A DNA stretch of 6,310 nt, taken from an uncultured Porphyromonadaceae bacterium. Lineage in GTDB: Bacteria > Bacteroidota > Bacteroidia > Bacteroidales > Muribaculaceae. The first letter of the stretch is position 1, and each line of letters opens with the position of its first letter. Under the pieces are notes generated by a model that saw nothing but the letters and a program-made list of their open reading frames with translations, did no database searches and had not been told where the DNA came from. The translations under genes and the position numbers were made by a program. Shown in pieces: positions 1 to 6,310 of the stretch. The stretch covers positions 1 to 6,310 of the forward strand of contig CAMWZB010000065.1 of the NCBI GenBank assembly GCA_947178655.1. Direction: 5' to 3'.

Positions 1-1
1 A

Positions 2-124
2 GCTACGGTTACGCTCCTTCATCACAAGACAAAAATCACTCAGAGATATGCGACCCCAGCATTAACAAATATTGGGGAACCGGCTCTAATTGCAGGAGAT
101 ACGACAATTGATTTTATTTTTTAG
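2..124 (+). CDS. C-terminal fragment of a probable tyrosine recombinase (5' end outside window)
   Basis: The frame starting at base 2 is open for 40 codons to a TAG at 122-124 and has no start codon in the window, so it would be the tail of a gene entering from the left. The seen stretch LLHHKTKITQRYA aligns with the end of tyrosine recombinases (LGHxxxxTTQxYA): a histidine nine residues before a tyrosine, as in the catalytic H/W box and nucleophile tyrosine of that family. The usual Gly before the His is Leu here. A tail of about 24 residues follows the tyrosine. Such enzymes perform site-specific DNA strand exchange as phage or transposon integrases, or as Xer-type resolvases. I counted 49 G/C in the first 120 bases, lower than in the downstream genes, which fits an acquired element. 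Caution: frame 1 is also open to a TGA at 109-111, and only one motif is visible. Confidence 0.45.
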   Translation, partial: ATVTLLHHKTKITQRYATPALTNIGEPALIAGDTTIDFIF

Positions 125-147
125 CACGGCCTTTCCGCTTTTTTTCT

Positions 148-155
148 TACCTTTG
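148..155 (+). promoter_or_regulatory. Bacteroidota-type -7 promoter box for the dut operon
   Basis: TACCTTTG matches the Bacteroidota sigma-ABfr -7 consensus TAnnTTTG exactly. It lies just after the stop of the upstream reading frame and 23 bases before the dut ATG, so transcription would start near 160-163 with a leader of under 20 bases. The -33 element (TTTG) is poor: nothing at 19-21 bp spacing matches, and the nearest resemblance is a TTAG at 121-124. No other TAnnTTTG box stood out on a read-through of the rest of the window, which supports one promoter for all five genes. Confidence 0.6.
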
Positions 156-178
156 TACTTTACTATGAATTGAGATGT

Positions 179-619
179 ATGGCAACAGTAAGAATACTGA
201 ACCAATCGGGCTTTGCCCTGCCTGAGTATGCGACGGCCCTGTCTGCCGGAATGGACGTCAGAGCGGCCGTAGACGAGCCTGTGACAATAAATCCCGGTGC
301 GCGAGCTCTCATTCCGACCGGACTTCGTGTGGCTCTTCCGGAAGGATTCGAGTTGCAGATGCGCCCCAGAAGCGGACTCGCGCTAAAAAGCGGAATCACT
401 CTTTTGAACTCTCCCGGCACAATAGACGCAGACTATCGGGGCGAGATAGGTGTTATATTAATAAACCACTCCGAGGAGCCGTTCACCGTCAGCCGCGGTG
501 ACAGAATCGCACAGATGGTGCTGGCCCGATACGAACGTATCGTCTGGGACGATTCTTGCGCAAGCCTTGACGACACCGATCGTGGAGACGGCGGATTCGG
601 CCACTCGGGAGTGAAGTAA
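179..619 (+). CDS. dut: dUTP diphosphatase (dUTPase)
   Basis: Cytosolic enzyme that hydrolyses dUTP to dUMP and diphosphate, keeping uracil out of DNA and feeding dTMP synthesis. The 146-residue length fits the homotrimeric dUTPase family. All five family motifs are visible: I, AGMDVRA (23-29); II, RPRSGLA (62-68); [16 protein letters not shown] (80-92) with the catalytic-site Asp83 and uracil-site Tyr86; [11 protein letters not shown] (107-115); and [11 protein letters not shown] (135-144), the phosphate-binding C-terminal arm that completes a neighbouring subunit's active site. I chose the ATG at 179. A TTG at 170 in the same frame would add only three residues (MRC) before the MATVRIL start that is usual for the family. 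No clear Shine-Dalgarno sequence is present, as is common in Bacteroidota. It is the first gene after the promoter and is probably co-transcribed with the envelope genes downstream. Confidence 0.97.
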   Translation: MATVRILNQSGFALPEYATALSAGMDVRAAVDEPVTINPGARALIPTGLRVALPEGFELQMRPRSGLALKSGITLLNSPGTIDADYRGEIGVILINHSEEPFTVSRGDRIAQMVLARYERIVWDDSCASLDDTDRGDGGFGHSGVK

Positions 620-628
620 CTAACCTTA

Positions 629-656
629 GCGCGCCCTCTGATTCAGCAGGGTGTGC
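629..656 (+). other. Predicted RNA hairpin between dut and the TPR gene
   Basis: Bases 629-640 pair with 644-646 and 648-656. This gives a 12-bp stem with an ATT triloop (641-643), one bulged C (647) and two G-U pairs (631-654, 633-652). Because G-U pairs become A-C mismatches in the complement, the fold is better on the + strand transcript than on the opposite one. It begins nine bases after the dut stop and ends 22 bases before the GTG start of the next gene. No T-run follows, so a classical terminator is unlikely. An mRNA processing or stability element, or partial attenuation that sets dut above the envelope genes, are the simplest readings. Confidence 0.5.
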
Positions 657-678
657 GACCAACACCAAGTACACCGTC

Positions 679-2520
679 GTGAAAAATTTCTTTCTCCGCC
701 TGCCTCTTTTCCTTTCTGCCGCTTCGATAGCCGCAGGTGCTGTCGTGGCCCTTGCGTCGGATTCCGACCGTGACGCCTCTGCAGACAGCCGCAAGGCTCA
801 GTATATATTTCTGGAGTCGTCCAACGCCCTTGCCGACAACAGATATGATGACTACTACATGCTACTGCGGCGCACCGTCGACCTTGACCCGTCCAACGAC
901 TTCGCGGCAGGAGCCCTCGGTGAGCTGATGTTCTTTATGTCTGATGACACCAACAGCATAAAGAATGCCTACGAAATGGTAGCCCGGAGATTCAGGGCCG
1001 ATCCTACCGACGCGAATTCATCAGGTGTATATGCCGACTATGCCATGAGGCTCGGACGCATCGACGATGTCATATACATATGGCGCACTGTCGACAGCCT
1101 GATGCCGTCGACGACTGACGCCGCGATGAAACTCGCACAGGCATATCTGATGCGCTTCTCGCACAAAATGGACACTACCGACCTCAGCCGCGCCGATATG
1201 ATATATGCCCGCATCGAGGACCGGCTCGGGCCGACCCTGCCAGTCACGGTGAACCGCATCCAGGCATACTCGCTCGCAGGTGACACCGTGTCGATGACCA
1301 AGGCTGTGGAACGGCTGGCCGAAGCCGCGCCACGCGACGTGCAGGTCAATCTGCTCGCCGCCGAAGTCTACGACTACCTGCAACAGCCCGACTCCGCTCT
1401 GGCATGGCTTGACCGTGCCGAAGCAGCCGACTCCACATACGGACCGGTCAATCTGGCCCGTGCCGAGTTTTTCCGCAACCGCGGCGACAGCGTGGCATAC
1501 GACCGCGAAGTGTTCCGCGCTATACGCTCAGGCAATATCGAGTTCGAGCAGAAATACGAATTGCTGAAAGACTACGTCATGAAACTGTACACCGACACCC
1601 TGCAGCAGCCGCGCATCAAGTCGATGTTCGAAGCTCTGATAGACGTGAATCCCTCTGAATCAGAGGTCTACAGCCTGTACGGGAGCTACAAGGCACAGAT
1701 GGGCGACATGCCGGGAGCTGTCGAGCAGCTGGAGTACAGCCTGGACCTCGACCCGTCGAAATACGCCACCTGGAACATGCTCACCCGATGCAAGGCGCAG
1801 ACAGCCGACACCGTGGGCTTCCGCGATCTGGTGCGCCGCGGCCTCAGCCACTTCCCCGGCGACGGGTACATCGGGCTGCTCGGCGCATTCAGCTACGTAC
1901 AGTCGAAAGACTACGCCGAGGCGCTCCGGCTGCTCGACAGCATCGACACCGGCGCTCCGGCCAACAAGGCACTCCTGAGCGACATATACACCACAAAGGC
2001 CGACATGCTTCATCAGCTCGGCCAGAGCGACAGCTCATTCGTGTACTATGACAAAGCCATCAGCGCCAATCCCGACAACTACATGGCGATGAACAACGCC
2101 GCCTACTTCATGGCTCTTGACGGCAAGGACCTCGACCGCGCCGAGCTGTACGCATCCATCGCCACTTCGGCCGAAAGCACCAACCACACCTTCCTCGACA
2201 CTCACGCATGGGTGGCATTCAGAAAGAAGGACTATGACAAGGCTCGCGAACTTATCGAACGCGCAGTCAGATCTCTCGCCGCCGAGCGCGAGAATCTCCC
2301 ACCCGACGCTTCCGCTGAAACGACGGATCACGCTGTCGCCGACATGCTTTCGCACCCCGAACCCGTCGACATGGAAATTCTCAGCCACGCCGGCGACATA
2401 TACTTCATGTGCGGCGAACCTCAGGAAGCAGTGAAGTACTGGAAATCAGCACTCTCCATAGCGCCCGACGACGCGTTGCTCAAACGCAAAGTTGAAAATA
2501 AAGCATATTACTACGAATGA
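679..2520 (+). CDS. Secreted tetratricopeptide-repeat (TPR) protein
   Basis: 613 residues with a Sec-type signal peptide: Lys2/Arg7, a hydrophobic core at about 8-25, and a likely cleavage after ALA at 24-26. The mature protein would sit in the periplasm, or on the periplasmic face of a membrane. The rest is almost entirely helical TPR-like repeats. Clear ones include residues 40-73 (ending LRRTVDLDPSN), 221-254, 334-362 (ending EYSLDLDPSK), 438-467 (ending DKAISANPDN), about 470-535 with the LDTHAWVAF stretch (506-514) typical of Bacteroidota TPR proteins, and 569-600 (ending KSALSIAPDD). TPRs are protein-binding scaffolds; no catalytic domain is visible and the partner is unknown. The start is a GTG at 679: it is the only start that preserves the signal peptide, and the first in-frame ATG lies about 60 codons further on. 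The stop overlaps the next start in ATGA (2517-2520), which implies translational coupling to the DUF4292 lipoprotein. Confidence 0.9.
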   Translation: MKNFFLRLPLFLSAASIAAGAVVALASDSDRDASADSRKAQYIFLESSNALADNRYDDYYMLLRRTVDLDPSNDFAAGALGELMFFMSDDTNSIKNAYEMVARRFRADPTDANSSGVYADYAMRLGRIDDVIYIWRTVDSLMPSTTDAAMKLAQAYLMRFSHKMDTTDLSRADMIYARIEDRLGPTLPVTVNRIQAYSLAGDTVSMTKAVERLAEAAPRDVQVNLLAAEVYDYLQQPDSALAWLDRAEAADSTYGPVNLARAEFFRNRGDSVAYDREVFRAIRSGNIEFEQKYELLKDYVMKLYTDTLQQPRIKSMFEALIDVNPSESEVYSLYGSYKAQMGDMPGAVEQLEYSLDLDPSKYATWNMLTRCKAQTADTVGFRDLVRRGLSHFPGDGYIGLLGAFSYVQSKDYAEALRLLDSIDTGAPANKALLSDIYTTKADMLHQLGQSDSSFVYYDKAISANPDNYMAMNNAAYFMALDGKDLDRAELYASIATSAESTNHTFLDTHAWVAFRKKDYDKARELIERAVRSLAAERENLPPDASAETTDHAVADMLSHPEPVDMEILSHAGDIYFMCGEPQEAVKYWKSALSIAPDDALLKRKVENKAYYYE

Positions 2521-3431
2521 CATACCGGATGAACATACCACGACTTGCGGCTGCCATAGCAGCCACATCGATCATACTCTCATTCGCCGGCTGCAAGAGC
2601 AGCAAGCAGACTCAGACACATCCTCAGACGCCTACGCAGCAGTCCGTCACCGAAGATGTGACCGCCACACCGTCACGTGCACGCTCGGCCGCTTCGGACT
2701 TCGCGCTGATGACCGAATCGTACACTCCGTGGACATCCATGGAAGTCCCTGTAAAAGTGAGCCTTACCAAACCGAAAAAAACGTCCGTATCAGGCACTCT
2801 CACGATGGTGTACGGCAAGTGCGTGGCCATGACCGTGAAAATGCTCTTCATCGAAGCGGCATCAATGTACGCCGACAACGATTCGGTCATAATCGTGTCC
2901 AGACCGCTCGGCAAGTACTACAAGGAGTCGATGCGTACATTCACGGCCAATCTCGGGCTGACTCTCTCCGACCTCCAGAGCGTCCTGCTCGGGCAGGCTT
3001 TCGAGCCCGGGAAAGGAACCGCAAGGAGCAGCGCCGCGCAGTCGTTCGCATTTGACGCCAAGCCTCTTGACGACGAACTGACGTCAATCACTGTATCCCC
3101 CCTGCGGCAGTCTGACAAATACGAGTGGAACTATACCTTCGTCTCGCCAACGGATCTCGCTCTTGGAGCGCCCCGCCTGATGAGCATCGGAGTCAAAGCC
3201 GGCGACAACTCTCTGACGGCCGATTATATGAGTTTCGACGAAACCGCCTGCGGCCTCGCAGCATCTTCGCTTGAAATCAACGGAACCGCAAAGAAAAGAA
3301 CCGTGGCAGCCTCGGTGACGACTAATTTCGGCCGGGCCGCATGGAACACCGGCGCTAATCCTTCCAAGCCACGCATACCGGCCGGAGCGACACGAATCAC
3401 CACCGAACAAATCTTCAAACTCCTCAAGTAA
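2517..3431 (+). CDS. DUF4292-family lipoprotein
   Basis: 304 residues. The N-terminus is a lipoprotein signal ending SFAGC, with lipidated Cys26. Phe at position -3 is less usual than Leu, but the rest of the lipobox fits. The residues after Cys26 (KSSKQTQTH) carry no acidic cluster of the kind that marks surface lipoproteins in Bacteroidota, so a periplasm-facing anchor is inferred. A Gln/Thr/Pro-rich linker (about 30-45) leads to a beta-rich body. Signs of DUF4292 are SVIIVSRPLGKYYKESM (123-139, matching the family's VxxxDRxxKxY strand) and LQSVLLGQAF (153-162, the family's LQALLLGN-like helix). From general knowledge the family resembles LolA/LolB-type lipoprotein carriers in its half-barrel fold, but its function is not established and I do not assign one. 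The ATG at 2517 overlaps the upstream stop. The ATG at 2529 (MNIPRL) is an equally good signal-peptide start. Confidence 0.85.
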   Translation: MTYRMNIPRLAAAIAATSIILSFAGCKSSKQTQTHPQTPTQQSVTEDVTATPSRARSAASDFALMTESYTPWTSMEVPVKVSLTKPKKTSVSGTLTMVYGKCVAMTVKMLFIEAASMYADNDSVIIVSRPLGKYYKESMRTFTANLGLTLSDLQSVLLGQAFEPGKGTARSSAAQSFAFDAKPLDDELTSITVSPLRQSDKYEWNYTFVSPTDLALGAPRLMSIGVKAGDNSLTADYMSFDETACGLAASSLEINGTAKKRTVAASVTTNFGRAAWNTGANPSKPRIPAGATRITTEQIFKLLK

Positions 3432-3470
3432 CATATCCTCCGTCCGCCACTCCAAACCACTGAACGACAA

Positions 3471-4829
3471 GTGCCTGTACGACTTCTTCTCATCGCTTTG
3501 ATCCTGTGTGCGCCTCTGCTTACCGAAGGCGCCCGGCCTCGCACATCGAAGACTGTGCGCAACGAACAGCGTGAGAACACCGAGCGTATGCGACAGACCA
3601 AAGGCCGGATACAGAAAACTGCGGCCGACATCAGACGGCAATTGGCTCAATACGAAACACTTGACGCCAAAGTGGCTCAATCGGCCCGAGAGGTACGTCG
3701 GCTGAACCGCAGAGTTGACTCCCTCTCCAGAGAGAGCCGTAGGACAGCTGACAGTGTGGCTCGGACCGAAGCCCGAATAGAAGCGCTGCGAAAGTCGCTG
3801 GCATCGTCGCTCCGAAACATACGGCGCCAGCGCCAGACGGCATCGTCGACGGCTTTCATCTTCTCGGCATCATCGTTTGAACAGGCACGCAGGCGTATGA
3901 GATACCTGAAGGAACTGAGCAACTGGGAATCGGAAACCGCACAGGAGCTAAAGAAAGAAGCGGCTCTGCTCCGGATACGCAAATCACGGATGGACAGCAT
4001 CCGGAAAGCAAGAGAGGCCGATCTGGCTCAGGTACGCACCCGTAAGAAGCAACTCGAGGAAGACCGTCTCGAGGCGAAGCACCTTGTCGAGAAACTCAAA
4101 AGCCAGTCGAGACGGCTCGAAGAAGTTCTAGCCGAGCAACAGGCCCGCGCCCGCCGGCTTGACGATGAACTCAACCGCATAATCGAGGAAGAGGCCCGCA
4201 AGGCTGCCGAAGAAGAGCGACGACGCAGACAGGCCGCCGAGGAAGCGCGCCTCAAAAAAGCCCGGGAGGACAGCATAGCCGCTGCGAAGGAGCGTAAGAA
4301 AGACAAGAAAACGCAGAAGACACAGAAGCCGCAAAAACCGCAGACTGCGCCGGCTCCCGTACAGCCGGCTCCTGCACAAGACACTCCTCCAAAACCCGCG
4401 AAAGAGCCCGTAAGCGGCGACTTCGTTTCGGCCAAAGGCCGTCTCCCGATGCCGGTGAGCGGTCCGGCAGTGATAGTATCGGACTTCGGACGACACACCC
4501 ACCGCCAACTCTCCAAAGTGGAGGTGCAGAACAACGGCATCGACATCGAGACGACCGCCGGAGCATCGGCTGTGGCCGTATATCCGGGCGTGGTGTCGAT
4601 GGTCATCGTGATGGACGGCTACAACAACGTGGTGCTGGTGCGACACGGCGAATACCTCACTGTCTATGCCGGAATATCCGACCTGAACGTGCACAAAGGT
4701 CAGACCGTGTCGCAGGGTCAGGCTCTGGGACGAATTTACTCCGACCCGGCCGACGGCAACCGCACACGTCTGCACTTCGAAGTCCGTCACGAAAAAGACA
4801 AACTCAATCCGGCCGAGTGGCTGCGCTGA
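3471..4829 (+). CDS. EnvC-like murein hydrolase activator (coiled coil plus degenerate LytM/M23 domain)
   Basis: 452 residues in four parts. A signal peptide covers about 1-21 (VRLLLIALILCAPLL). A long, highly charged coiled coil runs over about 25-275, broken near 125-150 by a hydrophobic patch (TAFIFSASSFEQARRRMRYL) typical of EnvC proteins. A Lys/Gln/Pro/Ala linker spans about 276-313. A LytM (peptidase M23) domain occupies about 320-452. In active M23 enzymes zinc is held by H-x3-D and the second His of HxH, with a further catalytic His in YAH. Here those are N354-x3-D358, R433-L-H435 and YAG with Gly401, so three of the expected histidines are gone and the domain should not cut peptidoglycan. 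This matches EnvC, whose dead LytM domain activates N-acetylmuramoyl-L-alanine amidases during septum splitting. The partner amidase is not in the window. The GTG start is chosen because no in-frame start precedes it and it keeps the signal peptide. The gap to the preceding gene is 39 bp with nothing notable in it. Confidence 0.88.
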   Translation: MPVRLLLIALILCAPLLTEGARPRTSKTVRNEQRENTERMRQTKGRIQKTAADIRRQLAQYETLDAKVAQSAREVRRLNRRVDSLSRESRRTADSVARTEARIEALRKSLASSLRNIRRQRQTASSTAFIFSASSFEQARRRMRYLKELSNWESETAQELKKEAALLRIRKSRMDSIRKAREADLAQVRTRKKQLEEDRLEAKHLVEKLKSQSRRLEEVLAEQQARARRLDDELNRIIEEEARKAAEEERRRRQAAEEARLKKAREDSIAAAKERKKDKKTQKTQKPQKPQTAPAPVQPAPAQDTPPKPAKEPVSGDFVSAKGRLPMPVSGPAVIVSDFGRHTHRQLSKVEVQNNGIDIETTAGASAVAVYPGVVSMVIVMDGYNNVVLVRHGEYLTVYAGISDLNVHKGQTVSQGQALGRIYSDPADGNRTRLHFEVRHEKDKLNPAEWLR

Positions 4830-4831
4830 CC

Positions 4832-6265
4832 ATGACTACATCGACGACTACCGCTAAAGTCCTCAAGGCCCTGGGAATATTCGGCAGTGTGCAGATGATC
4901 ACAATCCTCTGCTCGGTGGTTCGCACCAAACTGGCAGCCCTGTGGATAGGGCCCGTCGGAGTCGGACTCATCACCATCTACAACTCGACCATGGAACTCC
5001 TTTCGAACACTGCGCAGATAGGACTCCAGCAGAGCGCCGTGCGCGACCTCTCGCAGAACCGCGACACGCCTCACGGCCCGGAGACCGTGGCCGTGGTCAA
5101 GAAACTCCAGTGGCTGACCGGACTGGCCGGCATGGGAGCTGCAATACTGTTCTCTCCTCTGATAAGTCTCTGGGCCTTCGGCGACTACAGCCACTGGTGG
5201 GCCTTCGCGGTGCTGTCCGTGATGGTGCTGTCGCAGTCGCTGTGCAACGCCCGGCTGTCCATCATGCGCGCCTACGAGCGTTTCCGCGACCTCGCGTCGA
5301 CGACGACATGGACTGCGGTTGCCGTGTTCGTGCTCGCCGTGCCGATGTTCTGCGTCTTCAGACTCGACGGCGTAGTGCCGCTGCTGGCCGGAGGCGCCAT
5401 CATGGCATATGCCATAACGTACTTCTACCGAGACCGCGACATTCCGGCAGTGCGTGTCAGCATGCGTCAGGCATGGCGCAAAGGCCGGGGGATGCTGTCA
5501 CTCGGCTTCTACATGACCGTCAGCACATTTGTGACGCTGCTGGCGTCGAATGTGTTCGTCATCTACCTCAACCGCTGCTATTCGGGCGACACTGTGGGCA
5601 TCTATCAGGCCGGTTTCACCCTGGTGAACACATATGTGGGCATGATATTCACCTCGATAGCCATGGAGTACTATCCCCGGCTATCGGCGTCAGCTCAGCA
5701 TCTGCGGCGCATGGAGGTCATAGTGTCGCACGAAATCAAGATAGCGCTGTGGGTGCTGATGCCCGTCGTAGTGGCGTTTGTGTGCATGAGCCATCTGATA
5801 CTCAACATCCTGTACTCGTCGAAATTCGATGCCGCGCTTCCGTTCGTGTTCATCGGTGCGACAGGAGTGTTTTTCCGTGCTGCCTCGTGGTGCATAGCCT
5901 ACGCCATACTGGCACGCGGCGACGGCCGTCTGTACATCCTGACCGAAACAGCGAGTGCCGTGACATATCTCGCACTGTACATTCCGCTGTACTCGGCATG
6001 GGGCTTCACGGGGCTGGGCATCGGATATGTGGCGTGGTACGCGGTCTATTTCGGCATAGTGTATGCAGTGTACCGCTTCCACTACGGACTGCGCCTGCGC
6101 CCCGGCATCGTCAGGCTTCTGCTCCTCTGCTGCCTGACCGGAGCTCTCACCCTGACAGGCTACTGCCTGCTCGGTCCTTGGTGGACTCTGCTCATTCTGC
6201 TGCCGCCGACGCTGCTGGCTCTGCCGCAAGGGCTCAGGCGACGCGGCTCTATCCGTAAAGAATGA
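4832..6265 (+). CDS. Polysaccharide (O-antigen/Wzx-like) flippase, MOP superfamily
   Basis: 477 residues, very hydrophobic, with roughly 12-14 membrane segments. Inner-membrane transporter predicted to flip undecaprenyl-linked oligosaccharide units to the periplasmic side. Family signs: the N-terminal pattern KALGIFGSVQMI followed by RTKLAALWIGPVGVGL (about 31-46); the YQAGFTLVNTYVG stretch starting at Tyr258 and running to EYYPRLSA near 286; and GFTGLGIGYVAWY towards the C-terminus. These resemble the O-antigen translocase branch more than MurJ. The length is normal and the C-terminus ends in a basic tail (RRRGSIRKE). I chose the ATG at 4832, two bases after the upstream stop. A GTG at 4817 would add five residues (MAALT) and a 13-bp overlap. 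No glycosyltransferase genes are adjacent here, so the glycan it moves (O-antigen, capsule or an enterobacterial-common-antigen-like polymer) cannot be named. Confidence 0.9.
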   Translation: MTTSTTTAKVLKALGIFGSVQMITILCSVVRTKLAALWIGPVGVGLITIYNSTMELLSNTAQIGLQQSAVRDLSQNRDTPHGPETVAVVKKLQWLTGLAGMGAAILFSPLISLWAFGDYSHWWAFAVLSVMVLSQSLCNARLSIMRAYERFRDLASTTTWTAVAVFVLAVPMFCVFRLDGVVPLLAGGAIMAYAITYFYRDRDIPAVRVSMRQAWRKGRGMLSLGFYMTVSTFVTLLASNVFVIYLNRCYSGDTVGIYQAGFTLVNTYVGMIFTSIAMEYYPRLSASAQHLRRMEVIVSHEIKIALWVLMPVVVAFVCMSHLILNILYSSKFDAALPFVFIGATGVFFRAASWCIAYAILARGDGRLYILTETASAVTYLALYIPLYSAWGFTGLGIGYVAWYAVYFGIVYAVYRFHYGLRLRPGIVRLLLLCCLTGALTLTGYCLLGPWWTLLILLPPTLLALPQGLRRRGSIRKE

Positions 6266-6310
6266 CAGAAAGATTACGCCGGGAGTCCGCTTCCGCTTAA
6301 CCTGCTATAT

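Noticed and set aside
1..111. Frame 1 read as the tail of a gene (36 codons to TGA at 109-111)
   Set aside because: It shows no recognisable motif, while frame 2 over the same bases carries a recombinase-like His/Tyr signature. It is not excluded, only less likely.
123..145. Possible intrinsic terminator for the upstream gene: CGG/CCG stem followed by a seven-T run
   Set aside because: The continuous stem is only three base pairs (127-129 with 135-137); too weak to support a terminator, and the T-run may be part of the AT-rich promoter region.
2492..3055. A 187-codon frame overlapping the end of the TPR gene and the DUF4292 gene
   Set aside because: Biased composition (Arg, His, Ser) and no motif; the overlapped frame has a lipoprotein signal and DUF4292 features.
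3084..3680. A 198-residue minus-strand frame across the DUF4292/EnvC junction
   Set aside because: It runs against two well-supported genes, has no recognisable domain and no promoter-like box upstream.
4306..4380. Repetitive Lys/Gln/Pro codons that could be taken for a tandem repeat array
   Set aside because: Short and imperfect; they encode the flexible linker between the coiled coil and LytM domain, which is low-complexity in this type of protein.
4028..4606. A 192-residue minus-strand frame, and a 220-residue one at 4128-4790, opposite the EnvC-like gene
   Set aside because: Ser/Arg/Cys-rich or His/Gly/Val-rich low-complexity products that mirror the Glu/Arg/Lys/Ala coiled-coil codons on the other strand; no domain and no promoter.
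4942..6258. A 438-codon open frame overlapping the flippase on the same strand
   Set aside because: Its product is rich in Arg, His, Pro and Ala with no family pattern or signal, whereas the overlapped frame encodes a recognisable multi-pass flippase. GC-rich codons with few stops explain its length.

Overview
The window reads as a chromosomal segment of a fairly GC-rich Bacteroidales bacterium. The evidence is a TAnnTTTG promoter box of the Bacteroidota type, weak or absent Shine-Dalgarno sequences, and the gene order dut, TPR protein, DUF4292 lipoprotein, EnvC-like LytM protein. I recall that order from this group. A Muribaculaceae-like member is a guess from base composition and cannot be settled from this sequence alone.

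Layout: the first ~125 bases are AT-richer than the rest and hold, in one open frame, what looks like the C-terminal end of a tyrosine recombinase whose body lies off the left edge. A good -7 promoter box follows at 148-155, and then five genes run on the + strand: dUTPase (179-619), a secreted TPR-repeat protein (679-2520), a DUF4292 lipoprotein (2517-3431), an EnvC-type coiled-coil/degenerate LytM protein (3471-4829) and a Wzx/MATE-like polysaccharide flippase (4832-6265). Spacing is tight: 59 bp, a 4-bp ATGA overlap, 39 bp and 2 bp. One operon is therefore likely. The longest gap inside it (620-678) carries a strong predicted RNA hairpin. The last 45 bases after the flippase hold no recognisable gene.

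How the genes may work together: dUTPase is nucleotide-pool housekeeping. The other four products all act in or across the envelope: a periplasmic TPR scaffold, a lipoprotein probably facing the periplasm, a catalytically dead LytM protein expected to activate a cell-wall amidase, and an inner-membrane lipid-linked glycan flippase. The set looks like a house-keeping envelope-biogenesis operon rather than an accessory defence or mobile system. The most useful leads are the hairpin after dut, the loss of metal and catalytic residues in the LytM domain, the unknown role of the TPR/DUF4292 pair, and the recombinase remnant at the left edge.
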